A stretch of 64,000 nucleotides of DNA from Nocardioides sp. (lineage in GTDB: Bacteria > Actinomycetota > Actinomycetes > Propionibacteriales > Nocardioidaceae), in contig NZ_JASLGR010000060.1 in assembly GCF_030150155.1 (NCBI RefSeq), positions 1-64,000 of the forward strand, read 5' to 3'. A model generated the notes under the pieces. It ran no database searches. It saw only the letters and a program-made list of their open reading frames with translations, and had not been told where the DNA came from. The position numbers and the translations under genes are program-made. The first letter of the stretch is position 1. Every line of letters begins with the position of its first letter. Of the stretch, positions 1 to 8,502 are shown piece by piece.

Positions 1-648
1 GCGTGCGCCGACGGCGCCGGTGGCGCGATCGGTCCGGCCGGCCCGGTCGGGGCCACCGGAGCGACCGGTGCCACCGGGGCGGCCGGCACGGTCGGCGCAG
101 CAGGCGTCGCAGGACCCGCCGGCGCAGCAGGTGCAGCAGGCCCGGCGGGAGCGACCGGCCCCACCGGCCCGACCGGCGCTGACGGCGTCGCCGGGCCCGT
201 CGGGGCGACGGGAGCCACCGGCGCGACCGGGGCCACAGGAGCGGTCGTGTCCAGCTACGCCTACGCCCTCGCCCCCAACGCCAGCAACGTCAGCCCCGGC
301 GGCACCAACACCGTGTCGTTCGTCAACAGCATCACCAACGGCGGCGTGGCCGTCTCCACCACCGCCGTGCACGTCACCGAGGCCGGCACCTATCAGGTCA
401 CGTTCTCGCTGCGCAGCGAGTCGACCTCCACGGCCGCCTGGTGGGTCGACACCGCCAGCGACTACACGCCCTACGCCGGCAGCCAGATCTCCTTCCCTGC
501 CGCCGCGAGCCCGTCGGCGGCGGTCACGACGTCGGTCACGTTCCTGACCACCGTGCCGGCCGATGCGGTCTTCAGGCCGCGCTACGTCAGCGGCCCGCAG
601 GCGACCTTCCGCGACGTCCAGCTGACCGTGGTCAGGGTCGGCAGCTAG
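1..648 (+). CDS. Collagen-like repeat protein, 5' truncated
   Basis: The reading frame is open from the window edge, so the N-terminus is missing. The first 80 or so residues are Gly-X-Y triplets rich in GAT, GPA, GPT and GAA, typical of a bacterial collagen-like stalk. The last 130 residues form a non-repetitive, Thr/Ser/Val-rich globular domain that resembles the trimeric C1q/TNF-like heads found after such stalks (BclA type). It is probably a surface-exposed or secreted trimer. The stop TAG shares the four bases CTAG with the stop of the convergent flavin reductase remnant. Ligand and attachment mode cannot be told because the signal peptide lies outside the window. Confidence 0.8.
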   Translation, partial: ACADGAGGAIGPAGPVGATGATGATGAAGTVGAAGVAGPAGAAGAAGPAGATGPTGPTGADGVAGPVGATGATGATGATGAVVSSYAYALAPNASNVSPGGTNTVSFVNSITNGGVAVSTTAVHVTEAGTYQVTFSLRSESTSTAAWWVDTASDYTPYAGSQISFPAAASPSAAVTTSVTFLTTVPADAVFRPRYVSGPQATFRDVQLTVVRVGS

Positions 649-1204
649 AACCAGGACTCGGCCAACGGCGCCGAGGTCAGGTCCGGGTGCACGGCACGGC
701 GCACCACCGGTGCCTCGGTGGCGGCGTAGCGACCTCGGTGGAAGAGCAGCGGGCGGGGGCCGTCGGCTCCTGGCTCCAGGTGGAGCACCCGGCCGGTGAC
801 GATCAGGTGGTCGCCGGCCTCATGGATCTCCGCGATCTCGCAGTCGATCCAGGCGGCCGCCCCGCTGAGCGCGGGCAGACCGGTGGTCGAGTCGGTCCAG
901 TCGACGGCGGAGAACTTGTCCGGCGCCGACCTGCCGAAGCGCTGGCACAGCTCCTCCTGCTCCAGCGCGAGCACGTTGACGCAGAAGCGCCCCTGCTGCT
1001 CGATCACCGCCCAGGTCCGGGAGGTCCGGGCCGGACAGAACAGCACCATCGGCGGGTCCAGGGAGAGCGCGCTGAACGACTGCAGGCGAAGCCGACCGGC
1101 TCACCGTCGGCCAGGGTGGTGATCACCGTGACGCCCGTGCAGAACTCCCCCAGCGTCCGCCGGAACTGCTCGGAGGTGACGGCGGCGGGCGTCACGGCGC
1201 CCAT
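645..1204 (-). pseudogene. Flavin reductase component, single-base frameshift
   Basis: This is a small flavin reductase of the HpaC/HsaB type, which would supply reduced flavin to the oxygenase encoded just upstream. The first 40 codons read normally through GEPVGFAC. The expected continuation, QSFSALSLDPPMVLFCPA, is then found in another frame that runs to 645. One G is missing at about position 1082-1083 on the plus strand; restoring it would give one continuous family-typical protein of about 185 residues. The ATG overlaps the oxygenase stop as ATGA, so the two were translationally coupled. Either a real inactivating mutation or a sequencing error is possible; the neighbouring deletion favours real decay. 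Confidence 0.75.
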
Positions 1205-2224
1205 CAGAGCATGCCGCCGTCGACAGTGCCGCCGAAGGTGACGTCGCCGTAGATCTTCAGCGGCAGGTCGGGGTCGTTGGCCACGTGCACCCGGGCCGCG
1301 TGCGCATCACGCCAGAACCGCTGCAGCGGCGAGCTGGACGCGATCGCCTTGGCACCCGCGCTCTCGAAGAGCTTGTCGATCGCCTGCGTGGCGCGCTGCC
1401 CGGCCCGGACCTGGTCGCGACGCAGCTGGATGCGCTGTTCGATCGTGATCGGCTCCCCGGCCTGGGCCGTGGACGCGATCGCACGGACGTTGGCCATCAT
1501 CTGCTGCCAGCCGGCCTCGATGTCGCTGCCCGCCTCGGCGATGCGGACCTTGGCGAACGGGTCGTCGCGGACGGCGTCGCCGCCGTAGACGCGGACCCGG
1601 TCACGCTGCTGGGCGACGTGGGCGTCGTACGCGCCGGTCGCCATCCCCATCAGCGGGGTGGTGATCGTGGTCGCCATGATCGAGAACAGCGGGATCCGGT
1701 AGAGCGGGTTGGCGTGGAACGACGCCCCCGGCACGGTGCAGTGGAACGAGTCGTTCATGCTCAGCATCCGGTGGGCCGGGACGAAGGCGTCCTCGACGAT
1801 GATGTCGTTGCTGCCGGTGCCGCGCAGGCCCATCGTGTCCCAGAGGTCGTCGATCGTGTAGTCCTCGGACAGGACCAGGAAGCAGGCGTAGTCGGTCGGG
1901 TTGCCGTCCTCACCGAGGATCAGGCCGCCGAGCAGGGCGCCGCGGGCGTGGGCACTGCCCGAGGAGAAGCCCCACCGGCCGCTGAGCCGGGCCGGTCGAG
2001 CCACACGCCGACGAGATCAGCTTGACGGTCTCGTAGAAGTCGACGGGGTCGCCCTCCAGGCCGCCGAACACGGCCGGCTGCAGCATGCGGAAGAAGCCGG
2101 CCTCGCGCAACTCCTGGATCGACTCATCAGAGACCCGGCGGGTCTTCTCGAGCTCGGCGGCGCGCTCCCGGAAGTTCGGGAGCAGCTGGCGCACCCGCTC
2201 CTTGACGTCGGACGTTGCAGTCAC
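1204..2224 (-). pseudogene. HsaA-type flavin-dependent monooxygenase, internal deletion
   Basis: This is the oxygenase of a two-component flavin monooxygenase with the acyl-CoA dehydrogenase fold, related to HsaA of steroid degradation. GTG at 2224 has AGGAGG seven bases upstream. The N-terminal part runs to SACGSTG and then changes frame at about 2000. The downstream frame resumes at RLSGRWGFSSG and continues to a normal C-terminus, including GLRGTGSN and FAKVRIAEAGSDI. By memory of HsaA, about 50 residues between these points are missing, so roughly 150 bp plus the frame were lost. In this pathway it would fit hydroxylation of anthranilate to 3-hydroxyanthranilate; that role is inference from context. 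It should not be functional as it stands. Confidence 0.75.
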
Positions 2225-2312
2225 CTGGGGCCTCCTCAGGCATCGGGTCAGGTCAGTGCTCAGCAGTGTTCCCGGTCACACCTATGCCGCACCAATGCCT
2301 TTTTGGCCAGCC

Positions 2313-3275
2313 TCAATGCCCGTTCAACATGTCGGCTTCGGCGGAGACGACGTACCGCTTCGGCATCGCCTTCGCCGTCTCCAACAACGCCGTGACGAAC
2401 GCCTGCGTGGCGGGGCTGAGACGACGTTCGGCGGCCAGGGTGACGCCGACGCTGTGGCCGACGTCCACGCCGAGCGGGAGCGGCTCCAGGCGCGGGTCGT
2501 CGCTGCCGATCAGGCTCGGCATCGCCGCGATCATGTCGGTCTCGATCAGGAGCTGGCGCACGGTCAGGTACGAGGTGGTCTCGACCGTGTTGGAGGGCAC
2601 CACGAAGCCACGGGTGAGGAAGAACGCCTCCAGCTCCTGGCGCAGCACGGTGTCGGTGCCGGGCAGGATCCACGGGAACGCCTCCAGCTCGGAGAGCCCG
2701 ACCGTGGCGCGCCCCGCCATCGGGTGGTGGTGCCCGACCACGAACTGGATCGACTCGTCGTAGAGCGCCCGACGTCGGGTGCCCTCGACGGCGGGGCCGG
2801 TCAGGCGGCCGACGATCAGGTCGACGCGACCGGCGGTGAGATCGACCAGGAGTGAGTCCGAGCCGCCTTCGCGCACGATCACCGTCAGCCCCGGACGGGA
2901 CTGCTTGAGGCGGGCGATCGCGCGCGGGATGAGGAGGTTGGAACCGGCCAGGTGGGTCCCCACGACCACCTGGCCGCGCCCGGCGTCGGCCAACTCCTCG
3001 ACGTGCCGGGCCGCCTGCGTGAGCTGGGCCAGCACGGCCCGGGCATGGGCGGTGAACGCCTCGCCGAACTCGGTCGGGGTGATCCCGCGCGGCCCGCGCT
3101 CGTAGAGCTTGACCCCGAGGATCTCCTCGAGCTCGTGCAGGCCACGGGTCACCACCGGCTGGGTGACCCGCAACGCAGCCGAGGCCCCGACCACGCTCCC
3201 CTGCTCCGACAGAGCGTCGACGAAGAGGAGGTGACGGAGCTTCAGCCGGCCGTCAAGCAGGCGAACGGTGTCCAT
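2313..3275 (-). CDS. LysR family transcriptional regulator
   Basis: A 320-residue LysR-type regulator. The N-terminal winged helix-turn-helix covers residues 10-70 (LRHLLFVDALSEQGSV, then TQPVVTRGLHELE), followed by a periplasmic-binding-like effector domain at about 95-300. The overall pattern resembles the GbpR/PcaQ branch that controls aromatic catabolism. It lies between the meta-cleavage operon and the broken hydroxylase genes, on the same strand, 42 bp after the decarboxylase gene. It is the obvious candidate to act on the dyad at 7543-7568 that overlaps the operon promoter, with a pathway intermediate as co-inducer. That assignment is inference. Confidence 0.88.
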   Translation of the reverse strand: MDTVRLLDGRLKLRHLLFVDALSEQGSVVGASAALRVTQPVVTRGLHELEEILGVKLYERGPRGITPTEFGEAFTAHARAVLAQLTQAARHVEELADAGRGQVVVGTHLAGSNLLIPRAIARLKQSRPGLTVIVREGGSDSLLVDLTAGRVDLIVGRLTGPAVEGTRRRALYDESIQFVVGHHHPMAGRATVGLSELEAFPWILPGTDTVLRQELEAFFLTRGFVVPSNTVETTSYLTVRQLLIETDMIAAMPSLIGSDDPRLEPLPLGVDVGHSVGVTLAAERRLSPATQAFVTALLETAKAMPKRYVVSAEADMLNGH

Positions 3276-3317
3276 GCCTGCACGCTAAGCCACGGCATGG
3301 GAAGCCGCCAGGGTCTG

Positions 3318-4322
3318 TCATCGAGGGCATGGCTGCCTCAGGAACCGTACGGCGTTCTCGGACAGGATCTGCCGACGCTGGGGCTCGGTGAGGAAGTCCG
3401 AACGGTGCACCACGGTGCCGACCGGACGCTCGCCGAGCGGGTAGGGGAAGTCGCTGCCGACCATCACGTGCTCGGCACCGAGCACGTCGACCAGCGTCCG
3501 CAGCGCTGCGGGCTCGAAGACGACCGAGTCGACCGAGAACCGGCCGACGTACGCCGAGGGCGGCTGCTCCGACATCGCGATCACGTCATGGCGCTGGTGC
3601 CAGGCGTTCTCGAACCGACCCAGCCAGAAGGCGAACGACCCGCCGCCGTGGGCGAAGCAGATCCGCAGGCTCTCGGGCACCCGGTCGAAGACCCCGCCAA
3701 GGATCATCGCGATGATCGACAGGTGGGTCTCAGCCGGCATCCCGGTGAGCCACTGCGCCATCCAGCGCGACAGGCGCGGCGACTCGGCCATGTCCCAGGG
3801 GTGCACGAAGACCGGTACGTCGAGCGAGGCGGCGTGCTGGAGGAACGTGACGATGCCGTCGTCGTCGAGGTCGCGGTCACCGACGTGGTTGCCGATCTCG
3901 ACGCCCCGGTGACCCGAGGCCACCGCGCGTTCGAGCTCACGGCAGGCCGCGTCGGTGTCCTGCAACGGCACCTGGCAGAACGGCACCAGCCGCTCCGAGG
4001 GCGCGCAGATCTCCAGGGCGAGGTCGTTGAAGATCCGAGCGACCTTCTCCGCCTCGCCGACCGGCTGGTCGTAGCCGAAGAAGACCGGGGTCGGCGAGAC
4101 CGCCTGGACGGCGACGCCGTCGGCCTCCATCTGCTCTAGGCGGACGTCGGCGTCCCAGCAGTCGGCCTGGATCCGGCGGAACTCCTGGGAGCCCACCATC
4201 ACCATCGCCTCAGCCTCCGACTCCACCCGCAGCCACGGCTGGCCGGGCCCGAGATCCGGCCAGCCGTGCGGGATGTAGTGGGTGTGGACGTCGATGATCC
4301 CGTCGGGTCGTGCCACCGTCAC
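3318..4322 (-). CDS. nbaD: 2-amino-3-carboxymuconate-6-semialdehyde decarboxylase
   Basis: An amidohydrolase-superfamily decarboxylase of 334 residues, the usual size for ACMSD. It removes CO2 from the unstable ring-cleavage product of 3-hydroxyanthranilate and so prevents its cyclisation to quinolinate. Metal-ligand motifs are visible: DVHTHYIP near the N-terminus, FAHGGGSFAFWLGRFE in the middle and GSDFPYPLGE near the C-terminus. The gene starts directly after the dioxygenase stop. GTG at 4322 has AAGGGG just upstream; a second GTG at 4316 is an alternative. Its position between the dioxygenase and LysR genes fits an Nba-type meta-cleavage operon. Confidence 0.88.
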   Translation of the reverse strand: MTVARPDGIIDVHTHYIPHGWPDLGPGQPWLRVESEAEAMVMVGSQEFRRIQADCWDADVRLEQMEADGVAVQAVSPTPVFFGYDQPVGEAEKVARIFNDLALEICAPSERLVPFCQVPLQDTDAACRELERAVASGHRGVEIGNHVGDRDLDDDGIVTFLQHAASLDVPVFVHPWDMAESPRLSRWMAQWLTGMPAETHLSIIAMILGGVFDRVPESLRICFAHGGGSFAFWLGRFENAWHQRHDVIAMSEQPPSAYVGRFSVDSVVFEPAALRTLVDVLGAEHVMVGSDFPYPLGERPVGTVVHRSDFLTEPQRRQILSENAVRFLRQPCPR

Positions 4323-4323
4323 C

Positions 4324-4848
4324 TCACCCCTTGCCGGGGTGGAGGGCACCGCAGTTGCCGCAGGTGCGGGCCTCGGTGGACGCGTAGAACTGCTCGAAGA
4401 CGGGCGGCAGGTCGGCGACGATGTCGCGCACCTGGAGCTCGACCTCGTGCACCTGGTGGTGGCACTCCAGGCAGAACCAGACGAACTTCTCCAGCACGCC
4501 CTCCTCACGGATCCGCTCGATCACGATCCCGATCGAGTCCGGGTCGGGGCGCTGCGGCGAGTGGTGGACCAGACGCGGCAGCATCCACATCTCGCCCTCC
4601 TTGATCTCGATCCGCTGCGGGCCGTCCTCGGTCATCAGGTCGACGTACATATCGCCGCGGTGCTGGTAGAACCACTCCTCGTACGGGTCGAGGTGGTAGT
4701 CGGTGCGCTGGTTGGGACCGCCCACGATCTGCACGATGAAGTCCCCCATCGGCTCCCACATCTGGCGGTTGTTCACCGGCGGCTTGAGCTGGTCCTCGTG
4801 CTCGGCGATCCACTTCTCGAAGTTCATCACCGGTGGCAGATACGTCAT
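4324..4848 (-). CDS. nbaC: 3-hydroxyanthranilate 3,4-dioxygenase
   Basis: A cupin-fold extradiol dioxygenase of 174 residues that opens the 3-hydroxyanthranilate ring to 2-amino-3-carboxymuconate semialdehyde, using Fe(II) and O2. The metal site is visible as DYHLDPYEEWFYQ (His and Glu ligands) with a later HHSPQRP histidine. The C-terminal CLECHH and CGNCGALHP pairs form the second, rubredoxin-like iron site typical of bacterial enzymes. The start ATG overlaps the stop of the preceding deaminase gene (ATGA), showing translational coupling. This is the key enzyme that identifies the pathway. Confidence 0.93.
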   Translation of the reverse strand: MTYLPPVMNFEKWIAEHEDQLKPPVNNRQMWEPMGDFIVQIVGGPNQRTDYHLDPYEEWFYQHRGDMYVDLMTEDGPQRIEIKEGEMWMLPRLVHHSPQRPDPDSIGIVIERIREEGVLEKFVWFCLECHHQVHEVELQVRDIVADLPPVFEQFYASTEARTCGNCGALHPGKG

Positions 4849-5270
4849 GACTGCTTCTCCTGGGGTAGGCAGGCGATCGCCTGGATCTCGATCAGTAGGT
4901 GGGGGTGGGGCAGCTGGTGCACGGCCACCGTGGTGCGGGTGGGGCCGTTCTCGTCGAAGAACTCCCCGTAGACCTCGTTGTAGCCGCCGAAGTCGTTCAT
5001 GTTCACCAGGTACGTCGTCACCTGGGCCAGATCACCCAGGTCGGCGCCGACCGCGGCGAGCAGGTCGCGGATGTTCTCGATCACGGCCCGGGTCTGGGCC
5101 CGGATGTCGAGGTCGGTGACGCCGAGCTCGTCGACGCTGACCCCCTCGAAGGTGTTGTCGGGGCGGCGGCTGCTGGTGCCCGAGACGAAGACCAGGTCAC
5201 CGACCACCTTCAGGTGCGGGAACCGTCCGCGCGGGGTGGCCTTGCCGGCCACGACCTGGGCGCCGCTCAT
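4845..5270 (-). CDS. nbaF: RidA family 2-aminomuconate deaminase
   Basis: A 141-residue RidA/YjgF/UK114 protein. In 2-aminomuconate pathways this family supplies the deaminase that converts 2-aminomuconate to 4-oxalocrotonate and ammonia. GTSSRRPDNTFEGV near the N-terminus and a C-terminal LLIEIQAIA are in the expected places; the family usually has an Arg in the second motif, and here the corresponding region reads HPHLLIEIQA. ATG at 5270 overlaps the upstream decarboxylase stop as ATGA and the 3' end overlaps the dioxygenase start. A general imine deaminase role cannot be ruled out from sequence alone, but the operon position strongly favours the pathway function. Confidence 0.85.
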   Translation of the reverse strand: MSGAQVVAGKATPRGRFPHLKVVGDLVFVSGTSSRRPDNTFEGVSVDELGVTDLDIRAQTRAVIENIRDLLAAVGADLGDLAQVTTYLVNMNDFGGYNEVYGEFFDENGPTRTTVAVHQLPHPHLLIEIQAIACLPQEKQS

Positions 5271-6067
5271 CACTGCTCCCCCGTCACGGCCGCGCTGCTG
5301 ACCCCGACAGTGCCGAGTCCGGCGACGCTCGCACTCACCTGCGACCCGTGCGGCAGCGGTACGGCGGCCGTGGCAGCCCCCGCCAGCAGCACCGCTCCGG
5401 CGCGCAGGACCTGGCCGTACTGGGCCGCCATCCGGCCGAGCGCGGGCAGGGCCAGCCACGGGTCGCCGAGGATGTCGGCGGTCGAGCCGGCAGCGACCTG
5501 GGTGCCGTCGATGCTCAGCGCCACCTCGAGGGCGGCCAGGTCGAGACCGTCGCGGACCTCGCCGACCGGACGCCACGGTCCGACCACGTAGTGCGAGGCC
5601 GAGGTGTTGTCGGCGACCACGTCAGCCAGACTGAACCGGAAGTCCAGGTAGCGGCTGTCGATGATCTCCAGGGCCGCGGCCACGTGCGTCACCGCCGCGG
5701 CTACCGCGTCGGGTCCGGCATGCGGATCGACGTCGCTGCCCAGCAGGAAGGCCACCTCGGGCTCCACCCGCGGGTGGACGCCGTGGCCCAGGTCGACGGT
5801 GCCGCCGTCGGCGACCTCCATCGCGTCGGTGAGGACGCCGATGATGACGTCGTCGACCCCCATCTGGAGCGCCTTGGCCTTGCTGGTGAACCCGAGCTTG
5901 GCCCCTGACACGGCCTCGCCGCGCGTCACGCGCAGGTCGATGCCGGCTGCCTGGACGGCGTACGCGTCGGAGAGCGGGAGCTCGGCGGTGCTGGTCAGCT
6001 GCGGGATCGCCGCGCCCTGGCGGCGGGCCTCGTCGAGTGCGACGGCGGCGTCGGTGAGGCGGCTCAC
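5270..6067 (-). CDS. nbaG: 4-oxalocrotonate decarboxylase
   Basis: A 265-residue member of the 2-keto-4-pentenoate hydratase / 4-oxalocrotonate decarboxylase family. GAKLGFTSKAKALQMGVDD with a following GVLTDAM matches the decarboxylase branch, which converts 4-oxalocrotonate to 2-hydroxypenta-2,4-dienoate with a divalent metal. The metal-binding segment is HPRVEPEVAFLL. It is coupled by four-base overlaps to the aldehyde dehydrogenase gene upstream and the RidA gene downstream. Separate hydratase, aldolase and acetaldehyde dehydrogenase genes for the last steps are not in this window; a hydratase function for this gene itself is the main alternative. Confidence 0.85.
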   Translation of the reverse strand: MSRLTDAAVALDEARRQGAAIPQLTSTAELPLSDAYAVQAAGIDLRVTRGEAVSGAKLGFTSKAKALQMGVDDVIIGVLTDAMEVADGGTVDLGHGVHPRVEPEVAFLLGSDVDPHAGPDAVAAAVTHVAAALEIIDSRYLDFRFSLADVVADNTSASHYVVGPWRPVGEVRDGLDLAALEVALSIDGTQVAAGSTADILGDPWLALPALGRMAAQYGQVLRAGAVLLAGAATAAVPLPHGSQVSASVAGLGTVGVSSAAVTGEQ

Positions 6068-7524
6068 AGCTGCACGCAGACGTTGGTCGGCTCGGTGTAG
6101 AAGTGCAGCGAGTGGGTGCCGCCCTCACGACCGATGCCGGACAGGCCGACGCCGCCGAAGGGCGAGCGCAGGTCACGCAGGTACCAGGTGTTGACCCAGG
6201 CCATCCCGACCCGCATCTGCTGGGCGACACGGTGGCCGCGCTCCAGGTTGGTCGTCCAGACCGCTGCGGCCAGGCCGTACTCGGTGTCGTTGGCCAACCG
6301 GATCGCCTCCTCCTCGGTGTCGAACGGGATGAGGGCGGCGACCGGGCCGAACACCTCCTCGCGCACGACCCTGCTGGAGTTGTCGAGTCCTGTCCACAAG
6401 GTGGGCTCGATCCAGGCACCGCCGGCGAGGTCGTCGCCGAGGTCGGGCACAGAGCCTCCCGTCACCACTGTCGCCCCCTCCGCGACAGCGAGGTCGAGAT
6501 AGCTCTGCACCTTGGCCCGGTGCTGGAGCGAGATCAGGGGGCCGGTCGTGGTGCCCTCGACGGCCGGGTCGCCCAGGCGCAGTCCGCGGGCCCGCTCGGC
6601 GAGGCGGGCGACGACCTCATCGAAGATCGGGCGCTCGATGTACACCCGTTCGGTGCACAGGCAGACCTGACCGGTGTTGAGGAAGATCGAGCGGGTCAGG
6701 CCGTCGATGGTGCGCTCCAGGTCGCAGTCGGCGAAGACCACGGCCGCGTTCTTGCCGCCGAGCTCGAAGGAGACTGGGCGCACCTTCGGGGAGACCGCGC
6801 GCATGATCGCCGAGCCGGTCCGGGACTCACCGGTGAAGGTGACGCCGTCGATGCCGTCGTGGGTGGTGAGCAGCTCACCGGCGGAGTCGGGACCGAACCC
6901 GTGGATCACGTTGTAGACGCCGTCGGGCACGCCGGCCTCGGCGATCACCTCGGCCAGCAGAGTGGCCGTGGACGGGGTCTCCTCCGAAGGCTTGACCACG
7001 ACCGTGTTGCCGCACGCCAGGGCCGGGGCGACCTTCCAGGTCAGCAGCAGCAGCGGCAGGTTCCAGGGCACGATGATGGCGACCACGCCGAGCGGCTTGG
7101 GCACCGCGTAGTTGAGTGCCCGGCGACCGTCGGCCAGGTCGGTCAGGAAGGAGTCGAGGCCCTGCGCGGCGACGGTGTCGGCGAAGGAGCGGAAGTTGAG
7201 GGCCGCCCGGGCCACGTCGAGTTCGCGGACCAGGTGCTCGGGCTTGCCGGTGTCGCGCATCTCGGCCTCGACGAAGTCGTCGAAGCGGGCATCGATCCGG
7301 TCGGCGACCCGGCGCAGCACTGCGACCCGCTCCCCGACCGTCATCGCACCCCAGGGGCCCTCGAGGGCCGAGCGGGCCGCGTTCACGGCGGCGTCGACCA
7401 CGTCGGGGCCGGCCTCGTGCACGGTGGCGACGATCGATCCGTCGACGGGACTGACCTTGGAGAAAGTACGTCGCCCGGCGACAGGCTTCCCGGCGACGAC
7501 GTTGCGCAGCTCGACTGATGTCAT
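6064..7524 (-). CDS. nbaE: 2-aminomuconate semialdehyde dehydrogenase
   Basis: A 486-residue NAD-dependent aldehyde dehydrogenase that oxidises 2-aminomuconate 6-semialdehyde to 2-aminomuconate. Catalytic elements are present: PWNLPLLLLTWKVAPALA, the FTGES Rossmann turn, FELGGKN with the general-base Glu, and NTGQVCLCTERV with the nucleophilic Cys. The C-terminal WYLRDLRSPFGGVGLSGIGR is diagnostic of the 2-hydroxy- and 2-aminomuconic semialdehyde subfamily. It is the first gene of the minus-strand operon. The ATG lies six bases after a TACGCT -10 hexamer, so translation is probably leaderless. Confidence 0.92.
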   Translation of the reverse strand: MTSVELRNVVAGKPVAGRRTFSKVSPVDGSIVATVHEAGPDVVDAAVNAARSALEGPWGAMTVGERVAVLRRVADRIDARFDDFVEAEMRDTGKPEHLVRELDVARAALNFRSFADTVAAQGLDSFLTDLADGRRALNYAVPKPLGVVAIIVPWNLPLLLLTWKVAPALACGNTVVVKPSEETPSTATLLAEVIAEAGVPDGVYNVIHGFGPDSAGELLTTHDGIDGVTFTGESRTGSAIMRAVSPKVRPVSFELGGKNAAVVFADCDLERTIDGLTRSIFLNTGQVCLCTERVYIERPIFDEVVARLAERARGLRLGDPAVEGTTTGPLISLQHRAKVQSYLDLAVAEGATVVTGGSVPDLGDDLAGGAWIEPTLWTGLDNSSRVVREEVFGPVAALIPFDTEEEAIRLANDTEYGLAAAVWTTNLERGHRVAQQMRVGMAWVNTWYLRDLRSPFGGVGLSGIGREGGTHSLHFYTEPTNVCVQL

Positions 7525-7530
7525 GAGGTG

Positions 7531-7568
7531 AGCGTAGGAAGAAGAGATATTGCCCAGCCAATACCTCT
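7531..7568 (-). promoter_or_regulatory. Promoter and operator dyad of the meta-cleavage operon
   Basis: On the minus strand TACGCT (7531-7536) sits six bases before the nbaE ATG and should act as the -10. Just upstream, 7543-7552 (AGAGATATTG) and 7559-7568 (CAATACCTCT) form an inverted repeat matching at 9 of 10 positions with a 6-bp spacer. The dyad covers the expected -35 position, where a LysR-type activator or a repressor would act. Confidence 0.6.
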
Positions 7569-7593
7569 TACGTCACTTCCCATGCCTATTGCA

Positions 7594-7610
7594 CATGGCG
7601 AGGCGCCATG
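7594..7610. promoter_or_regulatory. Perfect palindrome between divergent catabolic operons
   Basis: CATGGCG (7594-7600) and CGCCATG (7604-7610) are a perfect 7-bp inverted repeat around AGG. It lies midway between the nbaE and hod promoters and is a candidate second operator. CCAATAC at 7558-7564 and GTATTGG near 7640 also form a widely spaced inverted pair in the same region. Confidence 0.45.
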
Positions 7611-7654
7611 CCCAGACGGCATTCCAGGGGCCGAAATGGGTATTGGCGTGGTCA

Positions 7655-7660
7655 TACCGT
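7655..7660 (+). promoter_or_regulatory. Putative -10 of hod
   Basis: TACCGT lies eight bases before ATG 7669 on the plus strand. No ribosome binding site precedes that ATG, so a leaderless transcript is likely. The call rests on spacing only. Confidence 0.4.
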
Positions 7661-7668
7661 GGCCGTTC

Positions 7669-8502
7669 ATGATGCCTGGCATGGACACCGCGCTGCACAC
7701 CATCGAGGCCAACGGCTACCCGATCTCCTACCAGGACAACGGTCCCCGGGACGCCCCGGTGGTCGTGCTGATGAGTGGCTGGTGCCATGACCATCGCCTC
7801 TTCGACCAGCTGGTCCCCCACCTCGAGTCCGACCTGCGGGTGCTGTGCATCGACTGGCGCGGCCACGGTGCCGACCGCACCCCGATCCCCGACTTCGGCT
7901 ACGCCGAGCAGGCCGACGACGTCATCACGGTCCTCGACCACCTCGGCGTCGACCGGTTCCTGCCGCTCTCGCACTCCCACGGCGGCTGGGCCAACCTGGA
8001 GATCGCCGACCGGGTCGGCACCGAGCGTGCCCCGCGGGTGCTGGTCGTGGACTGGCTGATGACGCCGCCGGCCGCCGACTTCGCCGCCGGCCTGGCCGCC
8101 ATCCAGGACCCGGCCACCTGGATCGAGGGCCGTCAGGGCCTGTACGACGTCTGGCTGAACGGCCAGCACCAGGAGCGGGTCGAGCGCCACCTGAGTGAGG
8201 AGATGTCGGGCTTCGACTTCGAGATGTGGGCGCGCTCGTGCCGCGTCATCGCTGACGCCTACGCAGCCTTCGGCTCCCCGATGCAGCGGATGGCGCAGAT
8301 GCGCGAGGCGCGGCCGATCACGCACCTGTACTCCCAGCCCACCGACCCCGCCTACGAGCAGGCCCAGGTCGACTTCCGTGCCGGCCACCCGTGGTTCGAC
8401 TACCGGACGCTGGGCGGCCCGACCCACTTCCCCACCCTGGACTCCCCGGAGAAGATCGCCACCATCGTGCGGGAGAACGTCGCCGCGGCGAGCCTGGCGT
8501 GA
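7669..8502 (+). CDS. hod: Hod/Qdo-type 3-hydroxy-4-oxoquinoline 2,4-dioxygenase
   Basis: An alpha/beta-hydrolase-fold protein that strongly resembles Hod of Arthrobacter, the cofactor-free dioxygenase that opens 1H-3-hydroxy-4-oxoquinaldine to N-acylanthranilate with release of carbon monoxide. Shared signatures recalled from Hod are GWCHDHR, DFGY, SHSHGGW (nucleophile-elbow Ser), DWLM, HLSEEM, GSPMQ and HPWFDYRTLGGPTHFP with the catalytic His. Start candidates are ATG 7669, 7672 and 7681; 7681 aligns best with Hod and 7669 fits a leaderless message. It is coupled to the next hydrolase gene. The natural substrate, whether quinolone signal, quinaldine or quinoline derivative, cannot be told from sequence. 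Confidence 0.85.
   Translation: MMPGMDTALHTIEANGYPISYQDNGPRDAPVVVLMSGWCHDHRLFDQLVPHLESDLRVLCIDWRGHGADRTPIPDFGYAEQADDVITVLDHLGVDRFLPLSHSHGGWANLEIADRVGTERAPRVLVVDWLMTPPAADFAAGLAAIQDPATWIEGRQGLYDVWLNGQHQERVERHLSEEMSGFDFEMWARSCRVIADAYAAFGSPMQRMAQMREARPITHLYSQPTDPAYEQAQVDFRAGHPWFDYRTLGGPTHFPTLDSPEKIATIVRENVAAASLA

Noticed and set aside
3318..4508. Longer version of the ACMSD gene starting at 4508
   Set aside because: The extra 62 residues overlap the dioxygenase gene and are a Ser/Arg-rich shadow. The family N-terminus begins at the GTG near 4322.
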